Source: Hyphomicrobiales bacterium (lineage in GTDB: Bacteria > Pseudomonadota > Alphaproteobacteria > Rhizobiales > Rhizobiaceae). From it: a stretch of 64,000 nucleotides of DNA. Location: the NCBI GenBank assembly GCA_900474095.1, contig UCOA01000068.1, positions 1 to 64,000 of the forward strand, read 5' to 3'. Made by a program: the position numbers and the translations under genes. The notes beneath the pieces were generated by a model. That model did not search any database. It was not told where the DNA came from and was given only the letters and a program-made list of their open reading frames with translations. Shown here one piece after another: positions 9,874 through 20,316 of the stretch. Positions within the stretch are counted from its first letter, which is position 1. Every line of letters begins with the position of its first letter.

Positions 9874-11394
9874 CTATTCGAACCGGAACGCGATCCGCTT
9901 GCCTGTCAGCCTGGCAAGCTGCTGCAGCCGGCCGTCGACGCGTTCGCCGGTGAATTCCGAGTAGGCGGAGGGCACGACGAATTCGAGATCGAGGTCCGGG
10001 GCGTTGGAGCGGCGGATATCGAGATTGCGGACGATACCCGGCATCGAAGCCGAGAAGAGATAGACGACCCTCAGCAATCCACCCAACAGCTTGGCGAGTT
10101 CCAGCAGGCGCGGCGTAGCGATGGCCGCGAGCGGCTCGGTGGCACCGTTGTCGGCGAAACCCTCGAAACGATAGTAGTTGGCAAGCGCGATAAAGGCGCG
10201 GCCGGCATGGGTGATGCCGGAGAACGTGCTGTGGGCAATAATGTTGAGCGCCTGCAGGCCACGATAATCCGGATGGGCGCGCCAGCTGATATCGGCGAGC
10301 AGACAGGCGGCCTGACGGTAGCGCCCCTCCTCCTCGGTTTCGGTGATGCCGAAATGCGGCACCATCTTGCCGCTCCAATCGGCGAGCTCGCGGGCATGCT
10401 CGGGCGAACGGGCGCGAAGAATGGCAATTTCGCCGGCCGCCGTCAGCAGCGGATCATGGCCGCGCACGGTTTCCGACAGCAGCGAAAACAGATAGCCCTC
10501 GCGAACGCCGAGGGCTGAAAAGGAAATACGCGCCGGCTTCATCTGCGCGATCGCTTCCTGCATCGCAACGGCGCCGAAGGGCAAGAGTGCGCGGCGGGTC
10601 TTCGAAATGGTCGCATAGGCCGGGGACTTGGTGTCCTTCGGCTCGATCACCTCGGGCAGGAAAGCCATCGCCTCTTCGAGGGAGATTTCATAACCCTGCA
10701 TCATGTGGAGCGGATAATTGCGCGTCTCCATATGCAGCTTGGCGATCGAGCGCCAGGTGCCGCCGACGGCGTAGAAGGTGCGACCGGCAACATTCTGCAG
10801 AACCTGCGCGCCCTTCATGTAGCGCCGCACATGGCTGCGCGCCTTCACGATCGATCCTTCGGCATGCTCCGACAGCCGGATCCCGCCGAGCGGCAGGGTA
10901 ATGCCCTTGCCGACCTTGGTGCCGACGACATCGACGAGTTCCAGCGAACCGCCGCCGAGGTCACCGACGACACCGTCGGGGTCGTGATAGCCGCTGATGA
11001 TGCCGAGCGCTGAGAAATGGGCTTCCTCCTCGCCGGTCAGCACGCGGATTTTCTGGCCGAGGATAATTTCCGCCCGGCGGATGAAATCCGGGCCATTCGA
11101 TGCATCGCGGGCAGCCGCCGTCGCAAGCACGAAGACCGTGGAGGCGCGCGCCTGCGTGGACAAGGCCTTGAACCGGTGCAGCGATTTCAGCGCCCGCTCG
11201 ACACTCTCGGCATCCATGCGACCGGTCGCGTCGATGCCCTTGCCGAGCCCGCACATGACCTTTTCGTTGAACAGCACGGCAGGAGAGCGACTCAGCCCCT
11301 CATAGATGACAAGCCGAATCGAGTTCGACCCAATATCTACGACGGAGACCGGGGCAATTCCAGGCAAACGCCCCTGGGCTTCAGATTCTACCAT
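9874..11394 (-). CDS. ppx: Exopolyphosphatase (Ppx/GppA family)
   Basis: It releases orthophosphate from the end of inorganic polyphosphate and may also hydrolyse pppGpp. The 506-residue protein starts VSVVDIGSNSIRLVIYEG (ASKHA phosphate-1 motif) and has the second phosphate loop VVGDLGGGSLELV near residue 145, with the catalytic-site segment LTGEEEAHFSALG between them. A C-terminal HD-type all-alpha domain begins near 330, as in long Ppx enzymes. It begins 11 bases after the ppk stop, so synthesis and breakdown of polyphosphate are coded in one transcript. Confidence 0.94.
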   Translation of the reverse strand: MVESEAQGRLPGIAPVSVVDIGSNSIRLVIYEGLSRSPAVLFNEKVMCGLGKGIDATGRMDAESVERALKSLHRFKALSTQARASTVFVLATAAARDASNGPDFIRRAEIILGQKIRVLTGEEEAHFSALGIISGYHDPDGVVGDLGGGSLELVDVVGTKVGKGITLPLGGIRLSEHAEGSIVKARSHVRRYMKGAQVLQNVAGRTFYAVGGTWRSIAKLHMETRNYPLHMMQGYEISLEEAMAFLPEVIEPKDTKSPAYATISKTRRALLPFGAVAMQEAIAQMKPARISFSALGVREGYLFSLLSETVRGHDPLLTAAGEIAILRARSPEHARELADWSGKMVPHFGITETEEEGRYRQAACLLADISWRAHPDYRGLQALNIIAHSTFSGITHAGRAFIALANYYRFEGFADNGATEPLAAIATPRLLELAKLLGGLLRVVYLFSASMPGIVRNLDIRRSNAPDLDLEFVVPSAYSEFTGERVDGRLQQLARLTGKRIAFRFE

Positions 11395-11405
11395 GCAAAT
11401 CCAGT

Positions 11406-13592
11406 TTATCTTCTGCGGCCGCTGTCCCAGCCGGCGATTACCTTCGGGGTGCTGGATTTCAAGGCCTCTCCCCGCCCGGACAGGCTGGGATTGGTCATGA
11501 AATAGACCTGAGCATTGAACGGCTCTGAATCGCGGGCGACGTCCATGCGCCGCGACGTTCCGTCCGGAAGGATCTCGTAGCTCTGCTGGTTATCGATGAG
11601 ATTGCCCAGCATGATCTGCGACAGCACCTGTTCATGCACAGTCCGGTTGATGAGAGGCACAAGGGTCTCCACCCGCCGGTCCAGATTGCGCGGCATCAAG
11701 TCCGCCGACCCGATATAGACGAGCGCGTGCTCGGAGGGAAGCCCGTGACCATTGCCGAAGCAGAAGATGCGCGAATGTTCAAGGAAACGTCCGACGATCG
11801 ATTTGACGCGGATATTATCGGACAGGCCGGGCACCTGCGGCCGCAAACAGCAGATGCCGCGAACGACCAAATCGATTTCGACGCCGGCGCGGCTGGCCGT
11901 GTAGAGCGCATCGATGATTTCCGGATCGACCAGCGAATTCATCTTCATCCAGATCGACGCCGGATGACCGGCCTCGGCATGGGCGATTTCCTCGCCGATA
12001 TGCTGCAGGATGCGCGGACGCAGCGTGTGCGGCGAAATCGCAAGCTTCATGCCGGCTTCCGGCTCGCCGTAGCCGGTGATGAAATTAAAGATATTGGCCA
12101 TGTCATGGGCAATCTTAGGATTGCAGGTGAAGAAGGACAGGTCCGTATAGATCTTCGCCGTGACCGGATGATAGTTGCCGGTGCCGAGATGGCAGTAGGT
12201 TCTGAGCTTGCCTTCCTCGCGGCGCACCACCATCGACATCTTCGCATGCGTCTTCAGTTCGATGAAGCCGAACACCACCTGCACGCCGGCGCGTTCGAGG
12301 TCGCGCGCCCAGCGGATATTGGCTTCCTCGTCAAAGCGCGCCTTCAGCTCGACCAGCGCCGTCACCGACTTGCCGGCTTCGGCGGCATCGATCAGCGCAC
12401 GCACGATCGGGCTGTCGTTCGAGGTCCGATAAAGCGTCTGCTTTATCGCCAGAACGTCAGGATCGCGCGCAGCCTGGAGCAGAAACTGGACCACCACGTC
12501 GAAAGATTCGTAGGGGTGGTGGACGACCATGTCCTTTTCGCGGATGGCGGCAAGACAGTCTCCGGCGTGTTCGCGGACGCGTTCGGGAAATCGCGCGTTG
12601 TACGGCTCGAAGCGCAAATCGTCGCGCGGCGCCTTCGTGATCTCGGACAAAGTGTTGAGGGCAAGAAGACCCGGCAGGACGGCGACGCGGTTTTCCGGAA
12701 CGCCGAGTTCGCCGACAACGAAATGGCGCAGTTCCAGCGGCATCTCGGAATCGATCTCGATGCGGATCACCGATCCGCGGCGCCGGCGCTTCAGCGCCGT
12801 CTCAAAGAAGCGGACGAGATCTTCGGCCTCTTCCTCGACTTCGATATCGCTGTCTCGAATGATGCGGAAGGTGCCCGAACCCTTGACCTCATAGCCGGGG
12901 AACAACCGCTCGATGAACAGGCTGACCGCATCCTCCAGGGTGATATAGCGGATCACCGATTTGGCATCCGGCAAGCGGATGAACCGTTCGAGCGCGACCG
13001 GCAGGCGCAGAAGCGCCGTCATCGGCTCACGACCTCGCTTGCTGGCGAGTTGCAGCCCCATGGTGAAACCGAGGTTCGGAATGAACGGGAACGGATGCGC
13101 GGGGTCGATCGACAACGGCGTCAGCACCGGAAAGATCGATTGCTCGAATTCGGTGGCCAGCCAGGCTCTGTCCTGTACCGACAGCGACACCGGGCGGACG
13201 ATGAGAATATCCTCCTTGGCGAGATACTGCTGCAGGACTGCCAGCGAGGCCTGCTGCTCCATCTGCAGGTTGTCGATTTCCTTGAGGATGTCTTCCAGCT
13301 GCTCGACAGGCGTCTTGCCATCGGGGCTGCGCACCATCACGCCCTGGCGAACCTGGCCTTCGAGACCAGCAACGCGCACCATGAAAAATTCGTCGAGGTT
13401 GGCGGCGGAAATCGACAGGAAACGCACACGCTCAAGCAACGGATGCGCCGTGTTCAGCGTTTCCTCGAGAACCCGACGGTTGAACTGAAGCCAGGAGAAT
13501 TCGCGGTTGATGAAGCGCTCCGGGCTGGTTAGCAGATCGATTTCATGCGCCACGGGCTCATGGGCGATTGTCGCAGATGTTACAGTGTCCAT
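11406..13592 (-). CDS. ppk: Polyphosphate kinase 1
   Basis: It reversibly transfers the ATP gamma-phosphate to polyphosphate. The protein has 728 residues from the ATG at 13592, in line with PPK1 (690-740). The N domain is seen as [18 protein letters not shown] near residue 27, and the autophosphorylated histidine motif as [11 protein letters not shown] near 450; the second active-site histidine lies in the C-terminal phospholipase-D-like domain. The frame stays open to a GTG/ATG at 13661 that would overlap the hdaA end, but the family start and the low-complexity extension favour 13592. It lies third in a perM-hdaA-ppk-ppx gene run, 65 bases after hdaA. Confidence 0.95.
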   Translation of the reverse strand: MDTVTSATIAHEPVAHEIDLLTSPERFINREFSWLQFNRRVLEETLNTAHPLLERVRFLSISAANLDEFFMVRVAGLEGQVRQGVMVRSPDGKTPVEQLEDILKEIDNLQMEQQASLAVLQQYLAKEDILIVRPVSLSVQDRAWLATEFEQSIFPVLTPLSIDPAHPFPFIPNLGFTMGLQLASKRGREPMTALLRLPVALERFIRLPDAKSVIRYITLEDAVSLFIERLFPGYEVKGSGTFRIIRDSDIEVEEEAEDLVRFFETALKRRRRGSVIRIEIDSEMPLELRHFVVGELGVPENRVAVLPGLLALNTLSEITKAPRDDLRFEPYNARFPERVREHAGDCLAAIREKDMVVHHPYESFDVVVQFLLQAARDPDVLAIKQTLYRTSNDSPIVRALIDAAEAGKSVTALVELKARFDEEANIRWARDLERAGVQVVFGFIELKTHAKMSMVVRREEGKLRTYCHLGTGNYHPVTAKIYTDLSFFTCNPKIAHDMANIFNFITGYGEPEAGMKLAISPHTLRPRILQHIGEEIAHAEAGHPASIWMKMNSLVDPEIIDALYTASRAGVEIDLVVRGICCLRPQVPGLSDNIRVKSIVGRFLEHSRIFCFGNGHGLPSEHALVYIGSADLMPRNLDRRVETLVPLINRTVHEQVLSQIMLGNLIDNQQSYEILPDGTSRRMDVARDSEPFNAQVYFMTNPSLSGRGEALKSSTPKVIAGWDSGRRR

Positions 13593-13657
13593 GGCCGAAC
13601 CCGCCCTCTCGTTTTTTATGATGCAGCTAGCGCAGTTTGACGACCTAACTATGACAG

Positions 13658-14344
13658 TCAATCAATTTCGCGCGTCTTTCCAACGGCATCCAGCACCTCG
13701 GACGCGAGCGTCCTGTTGATGCGGGTGCCGCGCGCAAGGGCCAGATGATCCAGCCGCTCGACGATCGTCTGGGCCGATTCGAGCGAACGCTCCATGCGCG
13801 CCACGATGTAGCCGATCAGGCGGTCGTCAACTGCCAGCTGCCGGTCGGAAAGCAACTTGACCAGGACCTGGGCCAGCAGTTCATCATCCGGTTCGCCGAT
13901 CTCGACGACGGTCGCAGCCTTCAGGCGCGAACGCAGGTCGGCCAGTTCCACCGGCCAGGACATCGGCCAGAGGCGACTTGTAATCAGCAGGCTGGTACCG
14001 TTCTCGCGCACGCTGTTGATGACATGGAACAGCGCCCGGTCATCAAAACCGCGCCGGTCGGCATCCTCGAAGAGAACCGGTTTCGTCGCCGCGACATCGG
14101 CGGCATCGCTGCCGGCCGTCGGATGGATGGCGGCGGCGGCGCTGTTTTCCCGCCAGATGGCTGCAAGATGCGATTTTCCCGAGCCGACTGGCCCGGCAAG
14201 AATGACGACGGGTGACGGCCAGCGCGGCCAACTGTCGATGATCGACACGGCCGCCTTCAGTCGCTCGGACACGAGAAGATCGTCACGACCCGTCTGAGGC
14301 TCGTGCTCGAAAACGAGCGGCAGCTGTTCGAAGTTGCGGACCAT
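13658..14344 (-). CDS. hdaA: DnaA-like regulatory inactivation protein HdaA
   Basis: Short DnaA-type AAA+ ATPase (228 residues) without the DNA-binding domain IV, as in Hda/HdaA. Together with the beta sliding clamp it stimulates hydrolysis of DnaA-ATP after initiation. The N-terminal clamp-binding peptide is visible as EQLPLVF at residues 5-11. Walker A is GPVGSGKSH near 45, and Walker B is VLFEDADR near 85. Start ATG 14344 directly gives the clamp motif; the longer upstream frame runs into perM. It begins 7 bases after the perM stop, so it is co-transcribed with perM and then ppk-ppx, an arrangement seen in other Rhizobiales. Confidence 0.9.
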   Translation of the reverse strand: MVRNFEQLPLVFEHEPQTGRDDLLVSERLKAAVSIIDSWPRWPSPVVILAGPVGSGKSHLAAIWRENSAAAAIHPTAGSDAADVAATKPVLFEDADRRGFDDRALFHVINSVRENGTSLLITSRLWPMSWPVELADLRSRLKAATVVEIGEPDDELLAQVLVKLLSDRQLAVDDRLIGYIVARMERSLESAQTIVERLDHLALARGTRINRTLASEVLDAVGKTREID

Positions 14345-14351
14345 ACGCCTG

Positions 14352-15488
14352 TTACTCTGGAAGCTTGTACTCTGGGAAGTCGTGTTCCGGCTCGGCCTTT
14401 TCGCCGGTCCTGTGGCCGTGATAGAGCGTGCTATCAAGATACCGCCCTATGCCGAAACGAACAAGGACGCCGATAGCGGCCGCGCACGGCACCGCCACCA
14501 GCAGCCCGACGAAACCGAAGAGGGCGCCGAACGCCAGGAGCGCGAACATCAGCCACACCGGATGCAGCCCGACGCTTTTGCCGACAAGCCGCGGCTGCAG
14601 GATGTTTCCCTCGAGAAACTGCCCGACGAAGAAAATGCCCGCGACGAGGCCAATGTGAAGATAGTCGGGCCAGAACTGGACAAGCGCCACGCCGACGGCA
14701 AGTACGAGGCCAACCAGCGAACCGACATAGGGAACAAAGCTGATCATGCCGGCAAACAGGCCGATCAGCAGGCCGAAGTTCAGGCCGGCGAGTGACAATG
14801 CAATGCCGTAGAACAGGCCAAGAATGATGCAGAGCGACCCCTGGCCGCGCACGAAACCGGCAATCGTCAGGTTCATGTCGCGGGCGATCTGGCGGACGGT
14901 GGCGACGTGGTCACGCGGGACCCAACTATCGACCTTGTCGACCATCCGGTCCCAGTCGAGCAACAGATAAAAGGCGACCACCGGCGTGACCACGAACAAC
15001 GAGATGATATCGAGCAGCGCCATGCCCGAGTTCCACAATTGCTGGAACAAGGTGCCGAGGAAGCCCGCACCCTGTTCGAGCAGCTTGGCGGAGTTCTGCT
15101 TGATCGTATCCATCTGGCCTGCCACCCAATCCGGCAGCCACGAGGCATGCCCGCTGGTCAGGAATTCCTGCAGCATGGAGATATAACCCGGCATCTTCTG
15201 GATGAAGTCCGCTGCCTGGGTGAAGACGATCGGAATGATGAGGACAAGCGACAGCGCGAAGACGACGACGAAGCCGATCAGGATGACGATCGTTGCCATC
15301 AGGCGGTTCAAGCCCAGCCTTTCCAGCCTGTCGGCGACCGGATCGAGGAAATAGGCAAGCGCCATGCCGGCGATGAACGGCAGCAGGATCGTCGAGAATA
15401 CCATCAGGAAGGCAATGAAGCCGGCGAGGAAAAGCAGCCAGAAAATGATCTGGCGCTGCAGTCCGCTGCTGCTCAATTTGTTGACCAT
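14352..15488 (-). CDS. AI-2E family transporter (PerM-like)
   Basis: The polytopic inner membrane protein has 378 residues with about eight predicted helices. The family (PF01594) includes TqsA and PerM. N-terminal helices are [20 protein letters not shown] and [15 protein letters not shown]; a soluble mid part (about 130-190) is followed by helices ending in [20 protein letters not shown]. The PYVGS motif typical of the family is present near 270. Transport of AI-2 is only shown for a few members; an ion or osmolyte role is equally possible. The start at 15488 was chosen because the family begins just before the first helix. First gene of the perM-hdaA-ppk-ppx run and divergent from purM. 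Confidence 0.85.
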   Translation of the reverse strand: MVNKLSSSGLQRQIIFWLLFLAGFIAFLMVFSTILLPFIAGMALAYFLDPVADRLERLGLNRLMATIVILIGFVVVFALSLVLIIPIVFTQAADFIQKMPGYISMLQEFLTSGHASWLPDWVAGQMDTIKQNSAKLLEQGAGFLGTLFQQLWNSGMALLDIISLFVVTPVVAFYLLLDWDRMVDKVDSWVPRDHVATVRQIARDMNLTIAGFVRGQGSLCIILGLFYGIALSLAGLNFGLLIGLFAGMISFVPYVGSLVGLVLAVGVALVQFWPDYLHIGLVAGIFFVGQFLEGNILQPRLVGKSVGLHPVWLMFALLAFGALFGFVGLLVAVPCAAAIGVLVRFGIGRYLDSTLYHGHRTGEKAEPEHDFPEYKLPE

Positions 15489-15706
15489 GCCGCTGTTCCG
15501 ATGCCCCGCGCCTAAAGCGGCATCCCGCCGCGTCCGCCTCTGGAGATAGGATGTGCCACCGACCGCGGTCAAGCCTGTGGCTGCAAACGGCCACGACAAC
15601 CGGGCAAAACGGTGAAAAAGCCGAATATCAAGGGCAATATGCTTGCACTTCCCAAGTCATCATGCCAATCGCAATGCCAAAACGACGAGCCGGCGGAGAT
15701 CAAGCC

Positions 15707-16777
15707 ATGAGCGAGCCAGGAAAGAACGGTCTGACCTATAGCGATGCGGGTGTGGACATCGATGCCGGAAACCTTTTGGTGGAAAAGATCAAGCCGCATG
15801 TGCGCTCGACGCGGCGTCCCGGCGCCGACGGCGAGATCGGCGGATTCGGCGGTCTGTTCGACCTGAAAGCAGCCGGTTTCACTGATCCGGTGCTGGTTGC
15901 CGCCAATGACGGCGTCGGCACCAAGCTGAAGATCGCCATCGATGCCAACAAGCACGATACTGTCGGCATCGATCTCGTTGCCATGTGCGTCAACGATCTC
16001 GTCGTGCAGGGCGCGGAGCCACTGTTCTTCCTCGACTACTTCGCCACCGGCAAGCTAGATCCGGACCAGGGTGCTGCCATCGTCGGCGGCATTGCTGCCG
16101 GTTGCCGCGAGGCGGGCTGCGCGTTGATCGGCGGCGAGACAGCCGAAATGCCGGGCATGTATTCCGGCGGCGACTACGACCTCGCAGGCTTCGCCGTCGG
16201 TGCTGCCGAGCGCGGGCAGCTGCTGCCGGCCGGTGACATTGCAGAGGGCGACGTCATCTTCGGTCTCGCTTCCTCCGGCGTGCATTCGAACGGATATTCG
16301 CTGGTGCGCAAGATCGTCTCGCTCTCGGGCCTTGCCTGGAACGCGCAAGCCCCCTTCGGCGAAGGCACGTTGGCCGACGTCCTGATGACGCCAACGCGCA
16401 TCTATGTGAAACCGCTCCTGAAGGCCATTCGCGAGACCGGCGCGCTGAAGGCGCTTGCCCACATCACCGGCGGCGGCTTTCCGGAAAACATTCCGCGCGT
16501 GCTGCCGAAGCATCTGGCCGCCGAGATCGATCTTTCTGCCATCCAGCCGCCGGCCGTCTTCTCCTGGCTCGCCAAGACCGGCGGCGTCGCGGCCAACGAA
16601 ATGCTGCGCACCTTCAACTGCGGCGTCGGCATGATCGTCGTCGTGGCAGCGCAAGATGCTGAAACGGTGGCTTCGGTTCTAAAGGCCGAAGGCGAGACCG
16701 TCTTTGCGCTCGGCCGCATGGTCGCCCGCGCGGAGGATGGCGCCGGCACGATCTACAAGGGCACGCTTGCTCTATGA
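15707..16777 (+). CDS. purM: Phosphoribosylformylglycinamidine cyclo-ligase (AIR synthetase)
   Basis: Step five of purine synthesis: FGAM plus ATP gives AIR. It has 356 residues, standard for the family. The signature [13 protein letters not shown] occurs near residue 45, followed by [16 protein letters not shown]. The PurM/PurL-type ATP-binding segment [14 protein letters not shown] and the loop [11 protein letters not shown] are also intact. The start at 15707 is preceded by CGGCGGAGAT (Shine-Dalgarno GGAG). It overlaps purN by four bases (ATGA), so the two are translationally coupled. Confidence 0.97.
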   Translation: MSEPGKNGLTYSDAGVDIDAGNLLVEKIKPHVRSTRRPGADGEIGGFGGLFDLKAAGFTDPVLVAANDGVGTKLKIAIDANKHDTVGIDLVAMCVNDLVVQGAEPLFFLDYFATGKLDPDQGAAIVGGIAAGCREAGCALIGGETAEMPGMYSGGDYDLAGFAVGAAERGQLLPAGDIAEGDVIFGLASSGVHSNGYSLVRKIVSLSGLAWNAQAPFGEGTLADVLMTPTRIYVKPLLKAIRETGALKALAHITGGGFPENIPRVLPKHLAAEIDLSAIQPPAVFSWLAKTGGVAANEMLRTFNCGVGMIVVVAAQDAETVASVLKAEGETVFALGRMVARAEDGAGTIYKGTLAL

Positions 16778-17409
16778 ACGATACGGTGAAAACGGCCCGC
16801 AAACGGGTCGTGGTGTTCATTTCCGGCGGCGGCTCCAACATGCTGGCGCTGGCGAAAGCTGCCTCGGAACCGGGTTTTCCGGCAGAGATCATCGGTGTGG
16901 TTTCGGACAAGGCCGATGCGGGCGGGCTCACCAAGGCGGCGGCACTCGGTATTCCGACCTTTTCCTTCGTCCGAAAGGACTATGACAGCAAGGACGCGCA
17001 CGAAGCGGCGATCCTGTCGGCTCTTGAAAGTCTTTCGCCTGATATCATCTGCCTCGCCGGCTACATGCGCCTGCTGAGCGCGGCCTTCATCAAACGCTAC
17101 GAAGGCCGGATCATCAACATCCACCCTTCCCTGCTGCCGCTGTTTCCAGGTCTCCATACCCACCAACGGGCAATCGATGCCGGCATGACGGAAGCCGGCT
17201 GCACCGTGCATTTCGTCACCGAGGGCATGGACGAAGGGCCGGTTATCCTGCGGGCGACCGTCCCGGTCGTTGCCGGCGACGCGGCCGACACCCTCGCTGC
17301 GCGGGTACTGGTGGAAGAGCATCGGATTTATCCGGCAGCGCTGCGGCTCGTTGCTGAAGGCAAGGTGCGGATGGTCGGCGGCAAGGCGGTTATGGCGGAC
17401 GCCTTATGA
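16774..17409 (+). CDS. purN: Phosphoribosylglycinamide formyltransferase 1
   Basis: It formylates GAR using 10-formyltetrahydrofolate, step three of purine synthesis. The 211-residue protein has [13 protein letters not shown] near residue 11 (phosphate loop), and the catalytic Asn-His-Asp set is seen in [14 protein letters not shown] (Asn, His near 110) and [11 protein letters not shown] (Asp near 148). The ATG overlaps the purM stop. The C-terminal end ADAL and stop at 17409 are immediately followed, in another frame, by a PIN-domain remnant; the C-terminus is not obviously shortened. Confidence 0.96.
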   Translation: MNDTVKTARKRVVVFISGGGSNMLALAKAASEPGFPAEIIGVVSDKADAGGLTKAAALGIPTFSFVRKDYDSKDAHEAAILSALESLSPDIICLAGYMRLLSAAFIKRYEGRIINIHPSLLPLFPGLHTHQRAIDAGMTEAGCTVHFVTEGMDEGPVILRATVPVVAGDAADTLAARVLVEEHRIYPAALRLVAEGKVRMVGGKAVMADAL

Positions 17410-17512
17410 CGCCGCATATCTCGCACTGGCTTTGACGCAAGGCGTGGCAACGCTGGACAGGAAGCTGCAAACAAGCAGCTTTACCGAGGACGTCCCGCTT
17501 TTTGAATACTAG
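17405..17512 (+). pseudogene. VapC-type PIN-domain C-terminal remnant
   Basis: Frame 17405-17512 reads [20 protein letters not shown] followed by LQTSSFTEDVPLFEY and a stop. This matches the last third of VapC/PIN toxins, where YDAxYLALA and TxDxxL carry two of the metal-binding acidic residues. Nothing N-terminal is present because the upstream DNA is the purN coding end, and no vapB partner is seen. It is a broken toxin gene left by recombination, 35 residues long. Confidence 0.7.
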
Positions 17513-18108
17513 CTGGCAGCCAGCCTCTCCCGGTTCAGCATCGCCCATTGCAGCAGCATGATCGTCTTGCCGTCGCAGATCTCGCCGCTGTCGATCATCG
17601 CCATGGCATCCTTGAGCGGGATCTCGAGCACCTCGATGTCCTCGTCCTCGTGCGAGGCACCACCGCCGTCTTGCGCCTTCACCGTCACGTCGATGATCGC
17701 GGCGAAGAAATGGATGGTCTCGGTCACCGCACCGGGCGACATGAAGGCTTGGAAGACGGGACGCACATCCGTGACCAGATAACCGGTTTCCTCCATCACC
17801 TCGCGCCGGATCGCCTCCTCCGGGTGATCGCCGTCAAGCAGTCCGGCCGGCGTTTCGAGCAGCCAGCCGGAATGGCCGTTGAGGTGTGCGGGCACGCGGA
17901 ACTGGCGCACGAGGATGACGCTGTCGCGCTTGGGATCGTAGAGCAGAATGGTCGCGCCGTTGCCGCGATCGTAAACCTCGCGTTTCAGCTTCTTCGTCAC
18001 TCCATTGGAGCCGGTATAGTTGAAGGTGACATTGCGCAGATGATACCAGTTCTTCGAAAGCGTCTCGTCTTTCAAGAGTTCAATCTTTGCGTCGCGAAAC
18101 TTCGTCAT
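17509..18108 (-). CDS. NudK-type Nudix hydrolase (GDP-mannose / ADP-ribose pyrophosphatase type)
   Basis: The 199-residue protein has the Nudix box as ETPAGLLDGDHPEEAIRREV followed by MEETGY (near residue 85-110), closely resembling E. coli NudK, a GDP-mannose hydrolase. The dimer-swapped N-terminal part (FNYTGSNGVTKKLKREVYDR) is also NudK-like. The enzyme hydrolyses the pyrophosphate bond of nucleotide sugars or ADP-ribose using Mg2+; which one cannot be told from sequence. The start at 18108 is 7 bases after the stop of the molybdopterin oxidoreductase upstream, so they are probably one transcript. Confidence 0.85.
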   Translation of the reverse strand: MTKFRDAKIELLKDETLSKNWYHLRNVTFNYTGSNGVTKKLKREVYDRGNGATILLYDPKRDSVILVRQFRVPAHLNGHSGWLLETPAGLLDGDHPEEAIRREVMEETGYLVTDVRPVFQAFMSPGAVTETIHFFAAIIDVTVKAQDGGGASHEDEDIEVLEIPLKDAMAMIDSGEICDGKTIMLLQWAMLNRERLAAS

Positions 18109-18115
18109 TCGCAGT

Positions 18116-20230
18116 TCAATCCTTGCGCAGCCATACGTGATTGTCATGGAAGGCGGCACCGCCATAGGGCGCTGCCGCATCGGCGCCGGTGAGCACGTTG
18201 ATGCCCTCGCCGTCGAGATGCGCATCGTTCGGCCAGAGCCCCTCTGCGATGATCACGCCGCGCCGCGCGCCGCCACCGAGCCTGGCATGTAGCCGGATTT
18301 CGCCGCGATCGTTGCCGATCCGGACGATATCGCCATTGGCTATGCCAAGTGCCGCAGCATCGTCCGCGTGGATCATCGCCTCGGGGCGAACCTCCTTCTG
18401 GATGGAAGACAGCGTCTCGGCAAACGTCGAGTTCAGGAAGGACCGCGCGGGCGACGTCGCCAGGCGGAACGGATGTTTCTCGTCCGCGACCTCGATCAGG
18501 TCGACATGGTCGGGAAACACCGGCAGTTTTGCATGCGGGCCTTGGAGGCCGAGTGCCTTCGGTGGCCGGTTCGGCGCCGGCGTACCGGTCCAGTCAGCCT
18601 TGAAGCGGAATTTGCCGTCTGGATGGCCGAACCCCTTGATGAAATGTGCCGTGTCGAAATCCGGCTGGACATCCAGCCATTTGTCGCGCTTCAGGTCGTC
18701 ATATCCGATGTCGTAGTTCACCAGGATATGGTCGATATGCTCGCGCTCGCTGAGGCCAAAACCGGGCTTGTCGGCAACGCCGAGGCGCTTGGCCAGTTCC
18801 TCGATGACGAAGAGATTGGTGCGCACCGTTGATGGCGGCTCGACCACCTTCGGGCCGAGCAGGATGTGCTGATGGCCACCGCCGCGATAGAGGTCGTCAT
18901 GCTCGAGAAACATCGTGGCGGGCAGGACGATATCGGCGAGCTTGGCCGAGTCGGTCATGAACTGCTCGTGCACGGCCACGAAAAGATCATCGCGCAGGAA
19001 GCCACGCTTCACCAGCCGCTGCTCGGGAGCGACGTTAACGGGATTGGTGTTCTGGATCAGCAGCGCCGTCACCGGCCCGCGATGGCGCAGTGCCTCGGCA
19101 TCACCGGTCAAGACGCGGCCGATCTGCGACTGATCGAGCATCCGGATATCCGGATCCAGCATCGCCGAGCCCATCAGTTCGCGCTTGTCGAACTTGAAGA
19201 TATCGTTGTTGGAGTGGAACGCGCCGCCACCCTCATGTTTCCACGATCCTAGAACGGTCGGCACCGAGGCGGCCGCGTGGATGGCGACCGCGCCGTTGCG
19301 CTGGCGGGTGAAGCCATAGCCGAGGCGGAAATAGGTTTTCCGTGTGGTGCCGACGAGCTTGCCGAAGGCCTCGATTTCTCCGACCGGCAGGCCGGTGATC
19401 GCGGATGCCCATTCCGGCGTGCGCGACGTCAGGTGGTTTTCGAGCCCGTTGGGATCATCGGCATACTGCGCAAGATAGGCCCGGTCCGCATAGCCGTCGC
19501 GGAAGGCGATGTGCATGATGGCGCAGGCGAGCGCCGCGTCGGTGCCGGGCTTCAGCACGAGCCCCATATCCGCCTGCTTGATCGTCGGATTGTCGTAGAT
19601 GTCGATGACGACGATCTTGGCGCCGCGCTCCTTGCGCGCCTTGATCGCATGGGTCATCACATTGACCTGCGTCGAGACCGCATTGGTGCCCCAGATCACC
19701 ACGCAGTCGGATTTCGCCATCTCGCGCGGATCGGGACCTCTGAGCGAACCGGTGGCCATCGTCAGCCCGGTCCAGGCGAGGTTGGTGCAGATCGAGCCGA
19801 AAAAGCCGGAATAGCGCTTGGCATGACGCAGCCGCTCGATCGAATCGCGCTGCACCTGCCCCATCGTGCCGGCGTAGAAATAGGGCCAGACGGCTTCCGA
19901 GCCATGCTGCTGCTCCGCCTTGACGAAGGCGTCGGCGATCTCGTCGAGCGCATCGCTCCAACTGACTTCCTGCCAGCCTTCCTCGCCCTTCGCACCTTTG
20001 CGGCGCTGCGGCACCATCAGGCGGCCCGGATGATAGATGCGCTCGGAATAGCGGGCAACCTTGGCGCAGATGACGCCTGCGGTATATGTGTTGGCGCCGG
20101 CGCCGCGAACCCGGCCGATCCTTCCTTCCTGCGTCAGATCGATTTCGAGCGCGCAGGCGGAGGGACAGTCATGCGGACAGACCGAATGAGCGGTGGCTTT
20201 TTCTGGCTTGATGGGGGTCGCAACGTTCAT
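18116..20230 (-). CDS. Molybdopterin-dependent oxidoreductase with one [4Fe-4S] cluster
   Basis: The protein has 704 residues. An N-terminal cluster site SVCPHDCPSAC (Cys-x3-Cys-x3-Cys) with a fourth Cys in GVICAKVARYSERIYHPGRL is typical of DMSO-reductase superfamily members. Molybdopterin-binding segments include CVVIWGTNAVST and ALLIQNTNPVNVAPEQ; a C-terminal molydopterin dinucleotide-binding domain follows from about 585. A cysteine in FGSICTN is a candidate Mo ligand by position, which is inference. There is no Tat signal and no linked subunits, so it appears cytoplasmic and single-subunit like many uncharacterised rhizobial members. The start at 20230 is preferred over 20248. Confidence 0.88.
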   Translation of the reverse strand: MNVATPIKPEKATAHSVCPHDCPSACALEIDLTQEGRIGRVRGAGANTYTAGVICAKVARYSERIYHPGRLMVPQRRKGAKGEEGWQEVSWSDALDEIADAFVKAEQQHGSEAVWPYFYAGTMGQVQRDSIERLRHAKRYSGFFGSICTNLAWTGLTMATGSLRGPDPREMAKSDCVVIWGTNAVSTQVNVMTHAIKARKERGAKIVVIDIYDNPTIKQADMGLVLKPGTDAALACAIMHIAFRDGYADRAYLAQYADDPNGLENHLTSRTPEWASAITGLPVGEIEAFGKLVGTTRKTYFRLGYGFTRQRNGAVAIHAAASVPTVLGSWKHEGGGAFHSNNDIFKFDKRELMGSAMLDPDIRMLDQSQIGRVLTGDAEALRHRGPVTALLIQNTNPVNVAPEQRLVKRGFLRDDLFVAVHEQFMTDSAKLADIVLPATMFLEHDDLYRGGGHQHILLGPKVVEPPSTVRTNLFVIEELAKRLGVADKPGFGLSEREHIDHILVNYDIGYDDLKRDKWLDVQPDFDTAHFIKGFGHPDGKFRFKADWTGTPAPNRPPKALGLQGPHAKLPVFPDHVDLIEVADEKHPFRLATSPARSFLNSTFAETLSSIQKEVRPEAMIHADDAAALGIANGDIVRIGNDRGEIRLHARLGGGARRGVIIAEGLWPNDAHLDGEGINVLTGADAAAPYGGAAFHDNHVWLRKD

Positions 20231-20316
20231 GGCTTTTCTATATGGCATCGCGCAAGGGTCTCAAAGTCCCAACCGCCATGCATTTCAACATTTCATCGGC
20301 ATCATCAGGGACGCGA

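Noticed and set aside
11634-13532. Long plus-strand open frame opposite ppk
   Set aside because: Antisense shadow of a fully conserved PPK1; composition is Arg/Asp/His-rich as in shadow frames.
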